From Cupriavidus pauculus (GTDB taxonomy: Bacteria > Pseudomonadota > Gammaproteobacteria > Burkholderiales > Burkholderiaceae): 64,000 bases of DNA. Below the pieces are notes generated by a model. That model did no database searches and was not told the DNA's origin. It worked only from the letters and a program-made list of their open reading frames with translations. Location of the stretch: positions 116,739-180,738 of the forward strand of contig NZ_VZOW01000008.1 of assembly GCF_008801835.1 (NCBI RefSeq). The letters run 5' to 3'. Positions 43,137 through 53,058 of this stretch are shown here, piece by piece. Position 1 is the stretch's first letter. Every line of letters begins with the position of its first letter. A program made the position numbers and the translations under genes.

Positions 43137-44143
43137 GGCGTGCCCCGGATGGCGCCCTGGCGATGGCGACGTTCCCGCGCAAACTGGAGCAGCGTGAGAT
43201 CCAGGCGCGAATAGGTGGAAAGGGTCAGGCAATCGACGCCCGCCCGGTCGAACCCCAGGCGCAGTTCCGCCTCGCGCGCCTCGGCGGCTGCGGCAAAGCG
43301 TTTGCGAAAGGAGGGGTCATGGGTGTCGACCAGCAACTGCTCGCCGCTTTCGGCATCCTGCATCACCACGAGGCCCAGATCGGGCATGGCGGTCTCCAGT
43401 GGGTCGACCAGCCGCACCGCCACCACCTCGTGGCGCCGCGCCAGCTTGTCGAGCGCGGCTTGCCAGCCCGGCGCGCTGAGGAAATCCGAGACGACGAACA
43501 CCACCGAGCGCCGCTTGACGATGGCGCTGGCCGTGTCCAGCAGGTCGGCCAGATGCGTCTCGCCAGGCGATAGAGCCGACGTGCCGCGTATGCGATCGAG
43601 CACATGCAGCAGGTGGCGGCGCCCCGCGCGCGCGGGCACCGTGGCGGTGACGCCGTGCCCGGTGCCGCTGTAGAGCACCGCGCCCACGCGGTTGCCGTAG
43701 CCCGTCAGCAGCAGCGCCATCACGGCGGTGAAATCGCTGAGCATGTCGCGCTTGCGCGTGGTGCCCGATCCGAAATCGATCGATCCGCTCAGATCCAGCA
43801 GGAACCACACGGCAACTTCGCGATCCTCCTGATACTCGCGCACATGCGGGATCTGCAGTCGCGCGGTGACATTCCAGTCGATATGGCGCACGTCATCACC
43901 GGGATGATATTCGCGCAGATCGGCCAGATCGATGCCGAAGCCGCGAAACAGCGTGCGGCAGTCACCCTGCAGCAACCCATCGAGCCGGCGCACGACCGTC
44001 CATTCCAGGCGACGGACCAGCGCCTCGGTCTGGTTTGCGCTAAGGCCGGTGCCGGGCAGCGCGGCGAGGGCGTCGGGCGATGCCGCGGCCTGCTGCGGGC
44101 GTTCGTGCGCCGTCCGGCGTCTAGGCCACAGTCGCGCGAACAT
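43133..44143 (-). CDS. DUF58 domain protein
   Basis: This protein of 336 residues (339 if an ATG 9 bp upstream is used) carries the DUF58 core with HPGDDVRHIDWNVTARL and a VWA-like part with DLSGSIDFG. It has no membrane helix. It overlaps the MoxR gene by 23 bp and the downstream VWA gene by 4 bp, so the three are one translational unit. DUF58 proteins are thought to act with MoxR ATPases in assembly or maturation of partner complexes. Confidence 0.87.
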   Translation of the reverse strand: MFARLWPRRRTAHERPQQAAASPDALAALPGTGLSANQTEALVRRLEWTVVRRLDGLLQGDCRTLFRGFGIDLADLREYHPGDDVRHIDWNVTARLQIPHVREYQEDREVAVWFLLDLSGSIDFGSGTTRKRDMLSDFTAVMALLLTGYGNRVGAVLYSGTGHGVTATVPARAGRRHLLHVLDRIRGTSALSPGETHLADLLDTASAIVKRRSVVFVVSDFLSAPGWQAALDKLARRHEVVAVRLVDPLETAMPDLGLVVMQDAESGEQLLVDTHDPSFRKRFAAAAEAREAELRLGFDRAGVDCLTLSTYSRLDLTLLQFARERRHRQGAIRGTP

Positions 44144-45134
44144 GGGAATCAAGCGGGCGTTCGGGTGCGGGCAGTGCGCGCACGATGCGCGTGACGATCT
44201 GGTCCGCGCTGATTCCGTCGGAGAGTGCCTCGTAGGACAGCGCCAGCCGATGACGCAGAATGTCGGGCACCAGATCGATCACGTCTTCCGGCAGCGCGTA
44301 ATCGCGCGCCCGCAAGAACGCCAACGCCCGCGCGCCTTCGATCAGGCCGATGGTGGCGCGCGGGCTGGCGCCGAAGGACAGGTAGCGGTCGGTATCCGCC
44401 ACGCCGTAGGCGCTGGGCCGGCGCGTGGCGGCTACCACGCGCACCGCATACTGCACCAGGCCCGGGTCGACATAGACCTTGCGGCATTGCTTCTGCAGGT
44501 CGGCCAACTGAGTGGGCGTGGCGATCGGGTTGACCTCTATGCGCGGGCCGGTGACGCGGTTGACGATCACCACTTCCTCCTCTTCGCTCGGATAACCGAC
44601 CAGCACCTTCATCATGAAGCGGTCCACCTGCGCTTCGGGCAGCGGGTACGTGCCTTCGGTTTCGATCGGATTCTGCGTGGCCATCACCAGGAACGGCGAC
44701 GGCACCAGATGCGTTTCTCCAGCGATGGTGACTTGCCGCTCCTGCATCACTTCCAGCAATGCGCTCTGTACCTTGGCCGGCGCGCGATTGATTTCGTCGG
44801 CCAGCAGCAGGTTGGCGAACACCGGCCCGCGCACCGTGGAAAACTCGCCGCTGGCCTGGTTGTACATGCGCGTGCCGACGAGATCGGCGGGCAGCAGATC
44901 GGGCGTGAACTGGATCCGCTTGAAGGTGCCGCTCATGGTGCGCGCCAGCGTGTTGACCGTCAGCGTCTTGGCCAGGCCGGGAACGCCTTCCACCAGCAGG
45001 TGGCCGCCCGCCAGCAGCGCCACCAGCACGCGTTCGAGAAAGTGGTCCTGGCCCACCACTACCCGTTTTACTTCGTACAGCAGGCGTTCCATCAGCCCGG
45101 CCTGGTTGGCGGCATGCGTCGCTTGGTCGTTCAT
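44121..45134 (-). CDS. MoxR-family AAA+ ATPase
   Basis: The 337-residue ATPase has Walker A in EGVPGLAKT, Walker B in LLLADEINRAP, sensor 1 in MATQNPIETEGTYPLPEAQ and the C-terminal lid domain. It belongs to the MoxR chaperone-like group and heads the MoxR-DUF58-VWA operon. AGGAA lies upstream of the ATG. The client protein is unknown. Confidence 0.92.
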   Translation of the reverse strand: MNDQATHAANQAGLMERLLYEVKRVVVGQDHFLERVLVALLAGGHLLVEGVPGLAKTLTVNTLARTMSGTFKRIQFTPDLLPADLVGTRMYNQASGEFSTVRGPVFANLLLADEINRAPAKVQSALLEVMQERQVTIAGETHLVPSPFLVMATQNPIETEGTYPLPEAQVDRFMMKVLVGYPSEEEEVVIVNRVTGPRIEVNPIATPTQLADLQKQCRKVYVDPGLVQYAVRVVAATRRPSAYGVADTDRYLSFGASPRATIGLIEGARALAFLRARDYALPEDVIDLVPDILRHRLALSYEALSDGISADQIVTRIVRALPAPERPLDSHVRATVA

Positions 45135-45186
45135 GGGCGTCGATTCCTGTTAGTAAAGCGGGTGGGCGATTCAGAAAGGGCAATTC

Positions 45187-46104
45187 CTAGAATGGGGACG
45201 ATCCGATCGAGGCCCCCGCGCTTTCGATAGTCATTGCAAAGCCGATACCGATGAAGGTGCCCGCCTTGCCGGGACTGAGAATGGCGGTGACGATGCCGAC
45301 CACTTCGCCGCTCATATTCACCAGCGGGCCGCCCGAATTGCCGGGATTGGCCGCCGCGTCGAACTGGATCAGGTGTTGAAGCGTTTGCTTGCCATCGGGA
45401 GAGACGAACTGGCGATCGAGCCCGGAAACCACGCCGGCGGACACCGACGGGCCGATGCCGAACGGAAAGCCGACGGCCACCACTTCCGAGCCCGGCACAA
45501 GGTCGCGGCTCGATCCAAGCGTGGCCGCGGGCAGGTCATCGGGCAACGATCGGGCCTTCAGCACAGCCAGGTCTTTTTCGGGGATGGCCTGCAGCAGCGT
45601 GGCCTCGGAGGTCTCGCCAGTGTGAAACTTCACGTCGACGCGGCTGGCGTTGGCTACGACGTGATAGCTGGTGAGGATCACGCCGTCGTCGGTCACCACC
45701 ACGCCGGAACCGATGTGATCGTCGCCGCCATCTTCGTCGGGCTGACCCTTGCGCTCGGGCGACTCGTCCTTCGCTTGGTCCTCGTGTGGCGGTGCAGGCG
45801 ACCGCGGCAACGCCTTCGGGCGTGTCGATGGTGCATCACGCCGATGCTTGCGCGGATTCGACGCGACCACCGTCTGCTTGTCGTGGGTATAAATTTCAAC
45901 GACCGATTCGCGCACGGCTTCGGCGGCGCGTGCGCTGCGTGCCGGGAGAGTCTTTGTCTGCAATGTATGGAGAACGGCCGCGTCGATATCGGCCTGCGTC
46001 AGTGCGCGGGGCTTTGGCTGCAGAAGCCATGCTGCGCCGGCGCCAGCGACGAAGACCAGCACGAGCGCCGTGAAGACTGCACCGAAGACCGTCACTCGTT
46101 TCAT
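45187..46104 (-). CDS. Membrane-anchored HtrA-like serine protease without PDZ domain
   Basis: The 305-residue protein has one N-terminal membrane helix, a charged Pro-rich linker, and a trypsin-like domain with His in TSYHVV, Asp in EKDLAVLK and Ser in NPGNSGGPL. It stops soon after the protease domain, so no PDZ domain is present. The active site should be periplasmic. It lies 52 bp before the MoxR gene on the same strand and is divergent from the second VWA gene at 46178. Confidence 0.88.
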   Translation of the reverse strand: MKRVTVFGAVFTALVLVFVAGAGAAWLLQPKPRALTQADIDAAVLHTLQTKTLPARSARAAEAVRESVVEIYTHDKQTVVASNPRKHRRDAPSTRPKALPRSPAPPHEDQAKDESPERKGQPDEDGGDDHIGSGVVVTDDGVILTSYHVVANASRVDVKFHTGETSEATLLQAIPEKDLAVLKARSLPDDLPAATLGSSRDLVPGSEVVAVGFPFGIGPSVSAGVVSGLDRQFVSPDGKQTLQHLIQFDAAANPGNSGGPLVNMSGEVVGIVTAILSPGKAGTFIGIGFAMTIESAGASIGSSPF

Positions 46105-46177
46105 CGCAACTCCCGACGTCCGTCCAGCTCTGCAAAATACAGTACCATCGTCTCACCGATGCGCCAAGGAGCGGAGC

Positions 46178-47239
46178 ATGCAGTTCATCTGGCCGCAAAT
46201 GCTCTGGCTGCTGCTAGCGCTTCCGCTGCTGGTGGCCGCTTACGTGTACCTGCTTGCGCGACGCAAGAAGGGCGCGTTCGTTTATGCCAGCCTGGCGCTG
46301 GCCCGCGCAGCGATTGGCCCGCGCCAACGCATGCGGCGCCATATTCCTCCCCTGTTGCTTCTGCTGGCGCTGGGCGCGGCATTGCTGGCATGTGCGCGGC
46401 CCGTCGCCACCATTACTCTGCCTTCCGACGCCATCACACTAGTATTGGCGATGGACGTATCGCGCAGCATGGAGGCAACCGACGTGGCGCCCACGCGGAT
46501 CCAGGCCGCGCAACAGTCGGCCCGCGACCTGATTGCCGGGCTGCCGGCGCGCGTGCGGCTTGGCATTGTTTCGTTCGCCACAACGGCCACGGTGGTATTG
46601 CCACCCACCGACAACCGGCGCGACATGCTCGAGGCGATCGACCGCTTTCAGTTGCAGCGCGGCACCGCTACCGGCAGCGGACTGATCCAGGCGCTGGCCG
46701 TATTGTTTCCCGATGACGGTATCGATCTGGAGGCCATCCTGTTCGACGGCGGAGCCGCGTCTTCGGGCCGGCCGGCGGTTCCCCTGGACGAAGCGGCGGC
46801 CGCGGACGCCCTGCGCAAGCGGCGCGCGGAGCGCGCGCCGGCGCAGCCGGGCTCGTACCGGCATGGCGCGGTAATTCTGCTCAGCGATGGCCGCCGGACT
46901 ACCGGGCCCGATCCGCTCGAAGCGGCTCGGCTGGCGATGCAGCGCGGCGTGCGGGTCTATACGGTGGGATTCGGCGCGCGCCAGGGCGCGCCGTCCGAGC
47001 CGGGGCTGTCCTATTTCATGCAGCTCGACGAGCCCACCCTGCGCGCGCTGGCCACCATGACTGGCGGAGAGTATTTCCAGGCCGGATCGGCGGCGGACCT
47101 GAGCCGCGTCTACCAGCAGCTCAGCGCGCGCTTTGCGCTGGAAAGCCGCGAGACCGAGATAGGCGCGCTACTGGCCGCGGCCGCCATCGTCCTACTTATA
47201 TCGGCGGGCACGCTGTCATTGCTGTGGTTCCGGCGCTAG
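46178..47239 (+). CDS. von Willebrand factor A protein, BatB-like
   Basis: The 353-residue protein repeats the layout of the VWA protein at 42078: two N-terminal helices, MIDAS DVSRSM, and a C-terminal helix. AAGGAGCGG precedes the ATG. It is divergent from the protease and MoxR operon, which suggests functional pairing with that system across the shared promoter region. The two VWA proteins are clear paralogues. Confidence 0.86.
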   Translation: MQFIWPQMLWLLLALPLLVAAYVYLLARRKKGAFVYASLALARAAIGPRQRMRRHIPPLLLLLALGAALLACARPVATITLPSDAITLVLAMDVSRSMEATDVAPTRIQAAQQSARDLIAGLPARVRLGIVSFATTATVVLPPTDNRRDMLEAIDRFQLQRGTATGSGLIQALAVLFPDDGIDLEAILFDGGAASSGRPAVPLDEAAAADALRKRRAERAPAQPGSYRHGAVILLSDGRRTTGPDPLEAARLAMQRGVRVYTVGFGARQGAPSEPGLSYFMQLDEPTLRALATMTGGEYFQAGSAADLSRVYQQLSARFALESRETEIGALLAAAAIVLLISAGTLSLLWFRR

Positions 47240-47248
47240 CGGCGCGGA

Positions 47249-48955
47249 TCAGAATCCGGTGTCGGCGGCCGATATGAGCCGCCACTGCCTGCCGTTCGAT
47301 TCCAGCCGATGCGTCAACCTGAGCGACTCAAGAAAGCGTGCGTCATGCGATACCACGATCAATGCGCCGGGGTAATCGTCCAGCGCCTGCTCTATGGCCT
47401 GGCTCGATTCCAGATCGACGTGGTTGGTCGGCTCGTCCAGCAGCAGAAGCTGCGCAGGGTCGTTGCTCCACAGTACGCACGCCAGCGCGGCCTTCAGCCG
47501 CTCGCCGCCGCTCAAGGCGCCAGATGGCATGCGCACCAGATCGGCATGCAATCCCAGCAATGACAGATGACTGCGCAGCACGCCATCGGGCAGCGGCGTG
47601 CGCAACTGGTGCAGGCGATCGAGCACGGACAACTGCGGCGGCAGCAGGCTGGTGGCTTGCTGGTCCAGCCACGCGCTGCGCACGCTGGTTTCGCAAATGC
47701 CCGAAACCGGTGCGATGGTGCCGGCCAGCATCTTCAGCAACGTGGTCTTGCCGCAGCCGTTGGGCCCCGTGATCGCCACGCGTACCGGCCCGTTGAGCGT
47801 CATGCTCAGCGCCGCGCTGTCTTGCGGAAACGGCGCGACGGCGTCTTCCAGATAAATCACGCGCTTTCCCGCGGCAATGGCCGTGCCGGGGAGGACAAGC
47901 GCGACGGCCCGGTCCGCTTCGACACGGCGCGCCGCCAGTTGCACCGCGTCATCGAAGCGGGCCTGCGTGTCCTGCAAGCGTAGCCGCTCGCGTCCCGCAA
48001 ACGCTTGCGCGCCATCCTTGCGGCGGCCCATCGCGATGCCGGGGATATTGGCGTCCTTCGCACTGCGCGATTGCTGCGCGGCACGGCGCTGCTGCGCATC
48101 ATGCTGGCGATGCAGTGCGCGTTCGGCGGCGGCACGTTCGGCGCGCGCATGGTCCAGCGATGCTTGCGCGGCAGCGGCCTGCGCGCTGCGTTGCGCAAGG
48201 TAAAGCGTGTAGTTGCCGCCGTAGCTGCGCAGTCCATTCGGCGCCAGTTCTACGATCCGGTCCATCGCGTCGAGCAGTTCCCGATCATGGCTGATCAGAA
48301 TCAGGCCGCCCGTCCAGCGTTGCAGGCGCTCATGCAGCCAGCGGCGGGCGTCGCGGTCGAGATGATTGGTCGGTTCATCAAGCACCAGGCCTTGCACGTC
48401 GGCCAGGAATGCGCCGACCAATGCCACGCGCGTCAGTTCTCCGCCGCTCAGCGATGCAGCCAGATCGTGCGGCTGCAAATGGCCCAGCCCGCTGTCCGCC
48501 AATGCCTGCCCCAGGCTGGCGCGTATGGTCCATCGCCCATCGAGCAGATCGAAATCGCTGGCAAGCGGCGCGCCGCTTTCCATGCGTTCCAGCGCATCGA
48601 GCAAAGCGGTCAGGCCGGCGACATCGGCCACCGTCGCGCCCGCGGCGGGCACGATTTCCTGCGGCACATATGCAATCGCACCGTGGCGCACCACCTGGCC
48701 GATATCGGGCGAAATCAGGCCGGCCAGCGTCCTGCCCAGCACGCTTTTGCCCGTGCCGTTTCTACCGAGCAGGCCGACGCGCTCGCACTGGAAGGTTTCA
48801 TTGAGGTCATGCAGCAGCGCGCGGCCGTCGGGCAGCGTTACGCTGACGTGCCGTAGCGTGATGGAGAATTCGGGTGCGTCCGGCCCGACGGCGTCGGAGG
48901 AAACGGTCGGGGCCAGCGTCAATACCCCGGGGGCTGCGCCCCTGATTTGCGACAT
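47249..48955 (-). CDS. ABC-F family ATP-binding protein
   Basis: This 568-residue protein has two ABC domains and no membrane part. Walker A motifs are LGRNGTGKS and TGPNGCGKT; signatures are SLSGGELTR and ALSGGERLK; both Walker B motifs read LDEPTNH. A charged coiled linker with many Ala, Arg and Gln lies between. ABC-F proteins usually act on the ribosome. The start at MSQIRGAAPG was preferred to an upstream ATG that adds an unrelated segment. Confidence 0.9.
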   Translation of the reverse strand: MSQIRGAAPGVLTLAPTVSSDAVGPDAPEFSITLRHVSVTLPDGRALLHDLNETFQCERVGLLGRNGTGKSVLGRTLAGLISPDIGQVVRHGAIAYVPQEIVPAAGATVADVAGLTALLDALERMESGAPLASDFDLLDGRWTIRASLGQALADSGLGHLQPHDLAASLSGGELTRVALVGAFLADVQGLVLDEPTNHLDRDARRWLHERLQRWTGGLILISHDRELLDAMDRIVELAPNGLRSYGGNYTLYLAQRSAQAAAAQASLDHARAERAAAERALHRQHDAQQRRAAQQSRSAKDANIPGIAMGRRKDGAQAFAGRERLRLQDTQARFDDAVQLAARRVEADRAVALVLPGTAIAAGKRVIYLEDAVAPFPQDSAALSMTLNGPVRVAITGPNGCGKTTLLKMLAGTIAPVSGICETSVRSAWLDQQATSLLPPQLSVLDRLHQLRTPLPDGVLRSHLSLLGLHADLVRMPSGALSGGERLKAALACVLWSNDPAQLLLLDEPTNHVDLESSQAIEQALDDYPGALIVVSHDARFLESLRLTHRLESNGRQWRLISAADTGF

Positions 48956-49085
48956 GAGCGATCCCGCTTTTTCGAATGTCGAAGTTCGGCATTCTCGCAC
49001 GCATCGCCAATGCAACGAGCCCCGGCCATTGCTGGCGGGGGCTCGAATTCGACAATGATTGTCGAGGCGCGATCTGTCAAATCAG

Positions 49086-49109
49086 CCAGCCTTGCTCTGG
49101 GAAGGCTGG
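49086..49109 (-). terminator. Hairpin downstream of the H1-like gene
   Basis: CCAGCCTT and AAGGCTGG form a perfect 8-bp stem with an 8-base loop, about 50 bp beyond the H1-like stop. The T run is short, so it is a weak terminator candidate. Confidence 0.4.
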
Positions 49110-49157
49110 CGGTGCGGGCCGTCGGCACGATGGCCGGGGACCCGCGCAGACGCTGAT

Positions 49158-49685
49158 TTAGGCGGCCACTGCGGTGTCGGCGGCCGGTGCTGCAGCCGGC
49201 GCGACCTTGGCGCGACGTGCCTTTGCCACCGGCTTCGCGGCCGGCTTGGCTGCGGCTTGCGGCTTGGCCGCCTTCGCGACCTTGGCTGCGGGCTTGGCAG
49301 CCTTCACGGGCTTTGCCACCTTGGCGGTCTTTGCCGGCGCCTTGGCTGCCTTCACCGGCTTGGCGGCTTTCACAGGCTTGGCTGCCTTGGCGGTCTTTGC
49401 CGTCTTGGCCTTTGCCTTGGCGGCTGCAGCCTTTTCCTTGGCGGCGGCCTTTTCTGCCACGACTGCGGCGCGCGCCGATTCCTTCAGCTTCTTCAGGTCG
49501 GCAACCGCCTTGACGATGGCCTTCTTACCGGCAGCAACCTGCTTGACCAGTTCTGCGCGCAGCTTGTCCAGTTGCTTCTGGGCAGCCTTCACTTCGCGGT
49601 CGAAGGCGCTTGCCTTCTTTACCGGGGCTGCAACTTTCTTCGTTGCGCGCTTGACGGGCGTTGCTGCAAGTTTCTTGATGGCCAT
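49158..49685 (-). CDS. Ala/Lys/Pro-rich histone H1-like protein
   Basis: The 175-residue product starts at MAIKKLAATPVKRATKK behind GGAGAA. A short N-terminal helical part (VKAAQKQLDKLRAELVKQVAAGKKAI) is followed by about 100 residues of low-complexity repeats such as AAKPVKA and KTAK. Such proteins bind DNA non-specifically and are common in beta- and gammaproteobacteria (HctB/AlgP type). It is probably nucleoid-associated; the repeat length may vary between strains. Confidence 0.8.
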   Translation of the reverse strand: MAIKKLAATPVKRATKKVAAPVKKASAFDREVKAAQKQLDKLRAELVKQVAAGKKAIVKAVADLKKLKESARAAVVAEKAAAKEKAAAAKAKAKTAKTAKAAKPVKAAKPVKAAKAPAKTAKVAKPVKAAKPAAKVAKAAKPQAAAKPAAKPVAKARRAKVAPAAAPAADTAVAA

Positions 49686-50120
49686 GCGGATATTCTCCAT
49701 AGAGTGATTTTCGATGGAGGCGGAGTGTAGCAGCGAACAGTAAAAAAAATCTCGCCTGCACAGTAATTTTTCTGGCAAACAGAGTGGTGAGTGTCGCTAA
49801 TTTGTCCTGAATCGATCCAAGGCCAATCACGCGATCCGGATTTCCGGGTTATCGCCTCGCGATGCGATTGGCAAATTGCCGAGCGATTCGGCTGGCAGTT
49901 GCGCGCTGGCAATCTGGTTGGCGATGGCGCTGTAAGGGGTGCCGCAATGGGCGCGACGCCGCGGCGTCCGGCGTCGGCGTCTGTGAAATTGTCGGCAGAA
50001 AAGGTTGGCGGGAAAAGTCGGACGCGAAGGTTGGTTGCAAACGTTGGCCGCAAAATTCGATCGCAACGATTCGCGTGTCAGCGCTGTCGGAAAGGCGGTT
50101 CGGTTCCGGGCCGCCGGTTC
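49686..50120. other. Intergenic region upstream of the H1-like gene
   Basis: No gene is convincing in these 435 bp. Around 49990-50060 there are loose repeats of AAGGTTGG and GCAAACGTTGG-like units of uncertain meaning. Confidence 0.45.
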
Positions 50121-50510
50121 CTATGCCGTCTGCGATCCGGTTGCGATGGCGCCCTGGCGACGATGCTGAACGGCGCGGCCGCTGCTGCCCATTGCCACCA
50201 CGCGAAGGGCGCCGTCCCAGGCTGGCGTGGCAAGGTCCAGTACATAGTCGCCCTGTCCGGCCTTGTCATACAGGATGTCGCGCATGACCTGGCCAATCGC
50301 GATCCGACATAGCCCTTCGGTGGAGAGCGTGGCTTCGTCGGCGACAACTTCGTCGGGACCGAGAATCGCGAACGAGCGGCGGCAGGCGCCTATGAAGCTG
50401 GTGAAGCGGATAGCCAGCGGATGTCTGCTGACAGCCACATGGTAGGGAAGTCCGAGGCCATCTACGGTAAGCGTGCAAAGAAAACTGGATTGCGCGGTAG
50501 CAGGGGTCAT
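50121..50510 (-). CDS. Hypothetical protein
   Basis: The 129-residue frame starts MTPATAQSSFLCTLTVDGLG and has mixed polar and hydrophobic composition without signal peptide or membrane helix. No domain was recognised. There is no clear ribosome site. The coding call rests on length, composition and the lack of a competing frame. Confidence 0.5.
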   Translation of the reverse strand: MTPATAQSSFLCTLTVDGLGLPYHVAVSRHPLAIRFTSFIGACRRSFAILGPDEVVADEATLSTEGLCRIAIGQVMRDILYDKAGQGDYVLDLATPAWDGALRVVAMGSSGRAVQHRRQGAIATGSQTA

Positions 50511-50713
50511 GGCGGAAATGTTTTAGGGATTGGCATCGCCTTTCGATACCAGCATCCACGTTCCCGACTCTACTCCTTTCAACTCCTTTGCAGTGCATCG
50601 CGCGTTTTTATTCATCGCCCGTTCTGAAATGCGAAAGTGGAGGGCGATATTCATTAGCGTCAGATTCTGTGCCGTCTGCAGCGAATCGGCCGCGATGCCG
50701 TTGCGCAGTGTCC

Positions 50714-51070
50714 CTATTGCGTGCATTTGTCCTGATATACGCGCTGCAGCTGCCTGCGCGTGCGGTCGCGCTCGACGGTGGTGATGTCGTTGCCCTGGCT
50801 GTTCTCGACCGGTGCGCCCGACGGCCGGTAACTGCGGCGCGGCTCCTGGCCGATTTGCTGGGCCAGCCGATTGCATTGTTCGTCGAGCGACATCGGCTGC
50901 GAAGGGGAAGGCTGAAAGCGCTGGGTGCCGCCGCGCACGGCATCGGAGATCGCGTCGTTGATCGCGGCGTCGTCCGACGATGAAGTCGGCGGGGTCTGTG
51001 CATGTCCTTGAAACAGCGGCGTCAATGCCGCGAGCAGAACGAGTTGGCTTACGTGGCGGCGCAGCGGCAT
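50714..51070 (-). CDS. Small exported protein of unknown function
   Basis: The 118-residue protein has a signal peptide ending at GHAQ, a low-complexity Pro/Ser stretch, and a conserved-looking C-terminal part with DEQCNRLAQQIGQEPRRSYR, TTVERDRTRRQL and a final Cys. The two cysteines could form a disulfide in the periplasm. GGGGAGA precedes the ATG. No function is known. Confidence 0.72.
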   Translation of the reverse strand: MPLRRHVSQLVLLAALTPLFQGHAQTPPTSSSDDAAINDAISDAVRGGTQRFQPSPSQPMSLDEQCNRLAQQIGQEPRRSYRPSGAPVENSQGNDITTVERDRTRRQLQRVYQDKCTQ

Positions 51071-51182
51071 GAAATCTCCCCGGTTAATCGGCCAGAGCAT
51101 GTTAGCGCCGCGGACGGAGCGCCGTCCATCCCTTCGCGCGATCTCTTTTCACATTCGCCCTGACCGTAGCGATGCAAAACCG

Positions 51183-52943
51183 CTAGGCGTCCCCATGCGC
51201 GGTACCGCCCGGTGCACCGCGCGCGAGGATCTTGTACAGGTGCGAACGCGAGATCCGCAACTGCTCGGCGGCGCGCTTCTTGTTGCCGCCGTGTCGTGCG
51301 ATGGCGTCGATGACCGCGGCGTAGGCCAGTTCGCTCATGTCGGCACCGCCGTCATCGGCATACGACGCGCGCAACGGCTGCTGCTGCACGGTGTTGGACG
51401 CAAACGCGGCTGGGGTGGGATGCGCGGTAGCTTCGTCGAGCATCCCGGCACTTGCCGGGCCGTTCCGGGCCGCCTCGCCGCGCGCAAAATCGGCCACGCG
51501 CAGCGTGCGTCCATCGCAAAAGACCAGCGCTTCCTCGATCCGCTGGCGCAGTTGCCGGACATTGCCGGGCCACGGCTGGCCGGCCAGATAACGCGCCACG
51601 TCGTGGTCAATCCTTGGCGCAGGCATGCCGTTGCGGGCGCAGAAGGCATCGACAAAATGCTGCAACAAGGCGGGAATATCTTCCCTGCGCTGCCGTAGCG
51701 CCGGGATGCGCAACACCACGCCGCTGATCCGGTAGTAGAGATCCAGGCGGAAGCGGCCAGCGTCAATCAGTTCGGAGATATCGCGATTGGTGGCGGATAC
51801 CAGCCGGAAATCGACGCGCTTTGGCCGTCCGCTGCCAAGCCTTTCGACCATATGGTCTTCCAGTACGCGCAGCAGCTTGACCTGCATTTCCATCGGGATA
51901 TCGGCCACTTCGTCGAGAAATACCGTCCCGCCTGCGGCCATTTCGAGCTTGCCGGCCTGGCCCTGCCGGCGGCTGCCCGTGAATGCGCCCGGCGCATGGC
52001 CGAACAGTTCCGATTCGAGCAGCGTGGCCGGCAGCGCTGCCAGGTTGAGGCTGACCAGCGGCCGCTCGCTGACGGGTTCGATCCCCGAAGCATGGATCGC
52101 GCGCGCCACCAGCTCCTTGCCCGTGCCGCTTTCGCCGAGGATCAGCACCGGCACGTCCAGGCGCGCCACGGTATGAATTTCGCGACGCAGGCGCTGCATT
52201 GGCGCGCTTTCGCCAATCAGTCCGAGCGTGGCCGGCGCTTCGCGCAGTCCGTCGAACTGGCGCTGGTAGCGCGCCACCTCAGAGCGCAATGCCGACAACT
52301 CTTCATGCATGCGGATCAGCGCGTCCGGTCCCTTGAACATGACCTGTCCGATCGCCCCCACCACCTGCCCGTCGTGGCGGATCGGAAAGCGGTTAACCAC
52401 GCGCGCGTCGCCGTTATTCATCTGCTGCAACTGCCCGATTTCGGCCTTGCCGCTGGCGACCACCTGCGGCAATCGCGAGTTCGGAATCACGTCGGCGGCA
52501 TGACGGCCGATGCCGCCACCTGGTTCAAGGCCGAGGAATTTCTCGTGCACCGGACTCAGGAAGCGCATCCGGCCGTCCTTATCGACCACCGTGATGGCGT
52601 GGTAGGGATCGTTGAGGAAGTGGTCGAGGATCGCGCCCGCAAAGGGGACGGTTGCCAGCAGATCAAACAGCACCGCTTGCGCGTGCATCGCGTGGACGAG
52701 GATCACCCGATGCGCATCGTCTTCGAGCGACAGCCCGATGTAGCGCTGCGTGCCGGCATCGACGGGGAACAGACGGCGGCCGTCGGCCGCGTGGGCGGCA
52801 TGATCGCAGGCCGCTTGCGCAGCGCGTGCCGTAACGGGATCAGTGCAGACGCCGATGGCGGCCACTTGCGCGCCATCGCGTGAAAGGATCAGGGCGCCAA
52901 GCGCGGGGGGCGATAAGGCGGGATGTGTTGTCTCCGAGGACAC
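51183..52943 (-). CDS. Sigma-54-dependent enhancer-binding activator with PAS domain
   Basis: The 586-residue activator has an N-terminal sensing region with a PAS domain (about 105-220), the sigma-54 AAA+ domain (Walker A GESGTGKE, sigma-54 contact motif GAFTGS, Walker B segment GGTVFLDEVADI) and a C-terminal Fis-type HTH (HGGNKKRAAEQLRISRSHLYKIL). It is divergent from the carboxylase operon. Between them are an inverted repeat suited as its binding site and a good sigma-54 promoter, so it very likely activates that operon. Confidence 0.92.
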   Translation of the reverse strand: MSSETTHPALSPPALGALILSRDGAQVAAIGVCTDPVTARAAQAACDHAAHAADGRRLFPVDAGTQRYIGLSLEDDAHRVILVHAMHAQAVLFDLLATVPFAGAILDHFLNDPYHAITVVDKDGRMRFLSPVHEKFLGLEPGGGIGRHAADVIPNSRLPQVVASGKAEIGQLQQMNNGDARVVNRFPIRHDGQVVGAIGQVMFKGPDALIRMHEELSALRSEVARYQRQFDGLREAPATLGLIGESAPMQRLRREIHTVARLDVPVLILGESGTGKELVARAIHASGIEPVSERPLVSLNLAALPATLLESELFGHAPGAFTGSRRQGQAGKLEMAAGGTVFLDEVADIPMEMQVKLLRVLEDHMVERLGSGRPKRVDFRLVSATNRDISELIDAGRFRLDLYYRISGVVLRIPALRQRREDIPALLQHFVDAFCARNGMPAPRIDHDVARYLAGQPWPGNVRQLRQRIEEALVFCDGRTLRVADFARGEAARNGPASAGMLDEATAHPTPAAFASNTVQQQPLRASYADDGGADMSELAYAAVIDAIARHGGNKKRAAEQLRISRSHLYKILARGAPGGTAHGDA

Positions 52944-52957
52944 CGTTGTCTCCTGTC

Positions 52958-52978
52958 AGTGTCCATGCTGCGGACACT
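52958..52978. promoter_or_regulatory. Upstream activating palindrome for the sigma-54 activator
   Basis: AGTGTCC, 7 spacer bases and GGACACT form a perfect inverted repeat. A further half site GGACA lies at about 52993. It is about 90 bp upstream of the -24/-12 promoter and close to the start of the activator gene, fitting both activation and autoregulation. Confidence 0.65.
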
Positions 52979-53058
52979 TTTTGTCGTTATGGCGGACATC
53001 ATAGCGGCGCCGATTGGAATCCTCAATGAAATCAAGAGCTGCGCAGCATGCGCCACGC

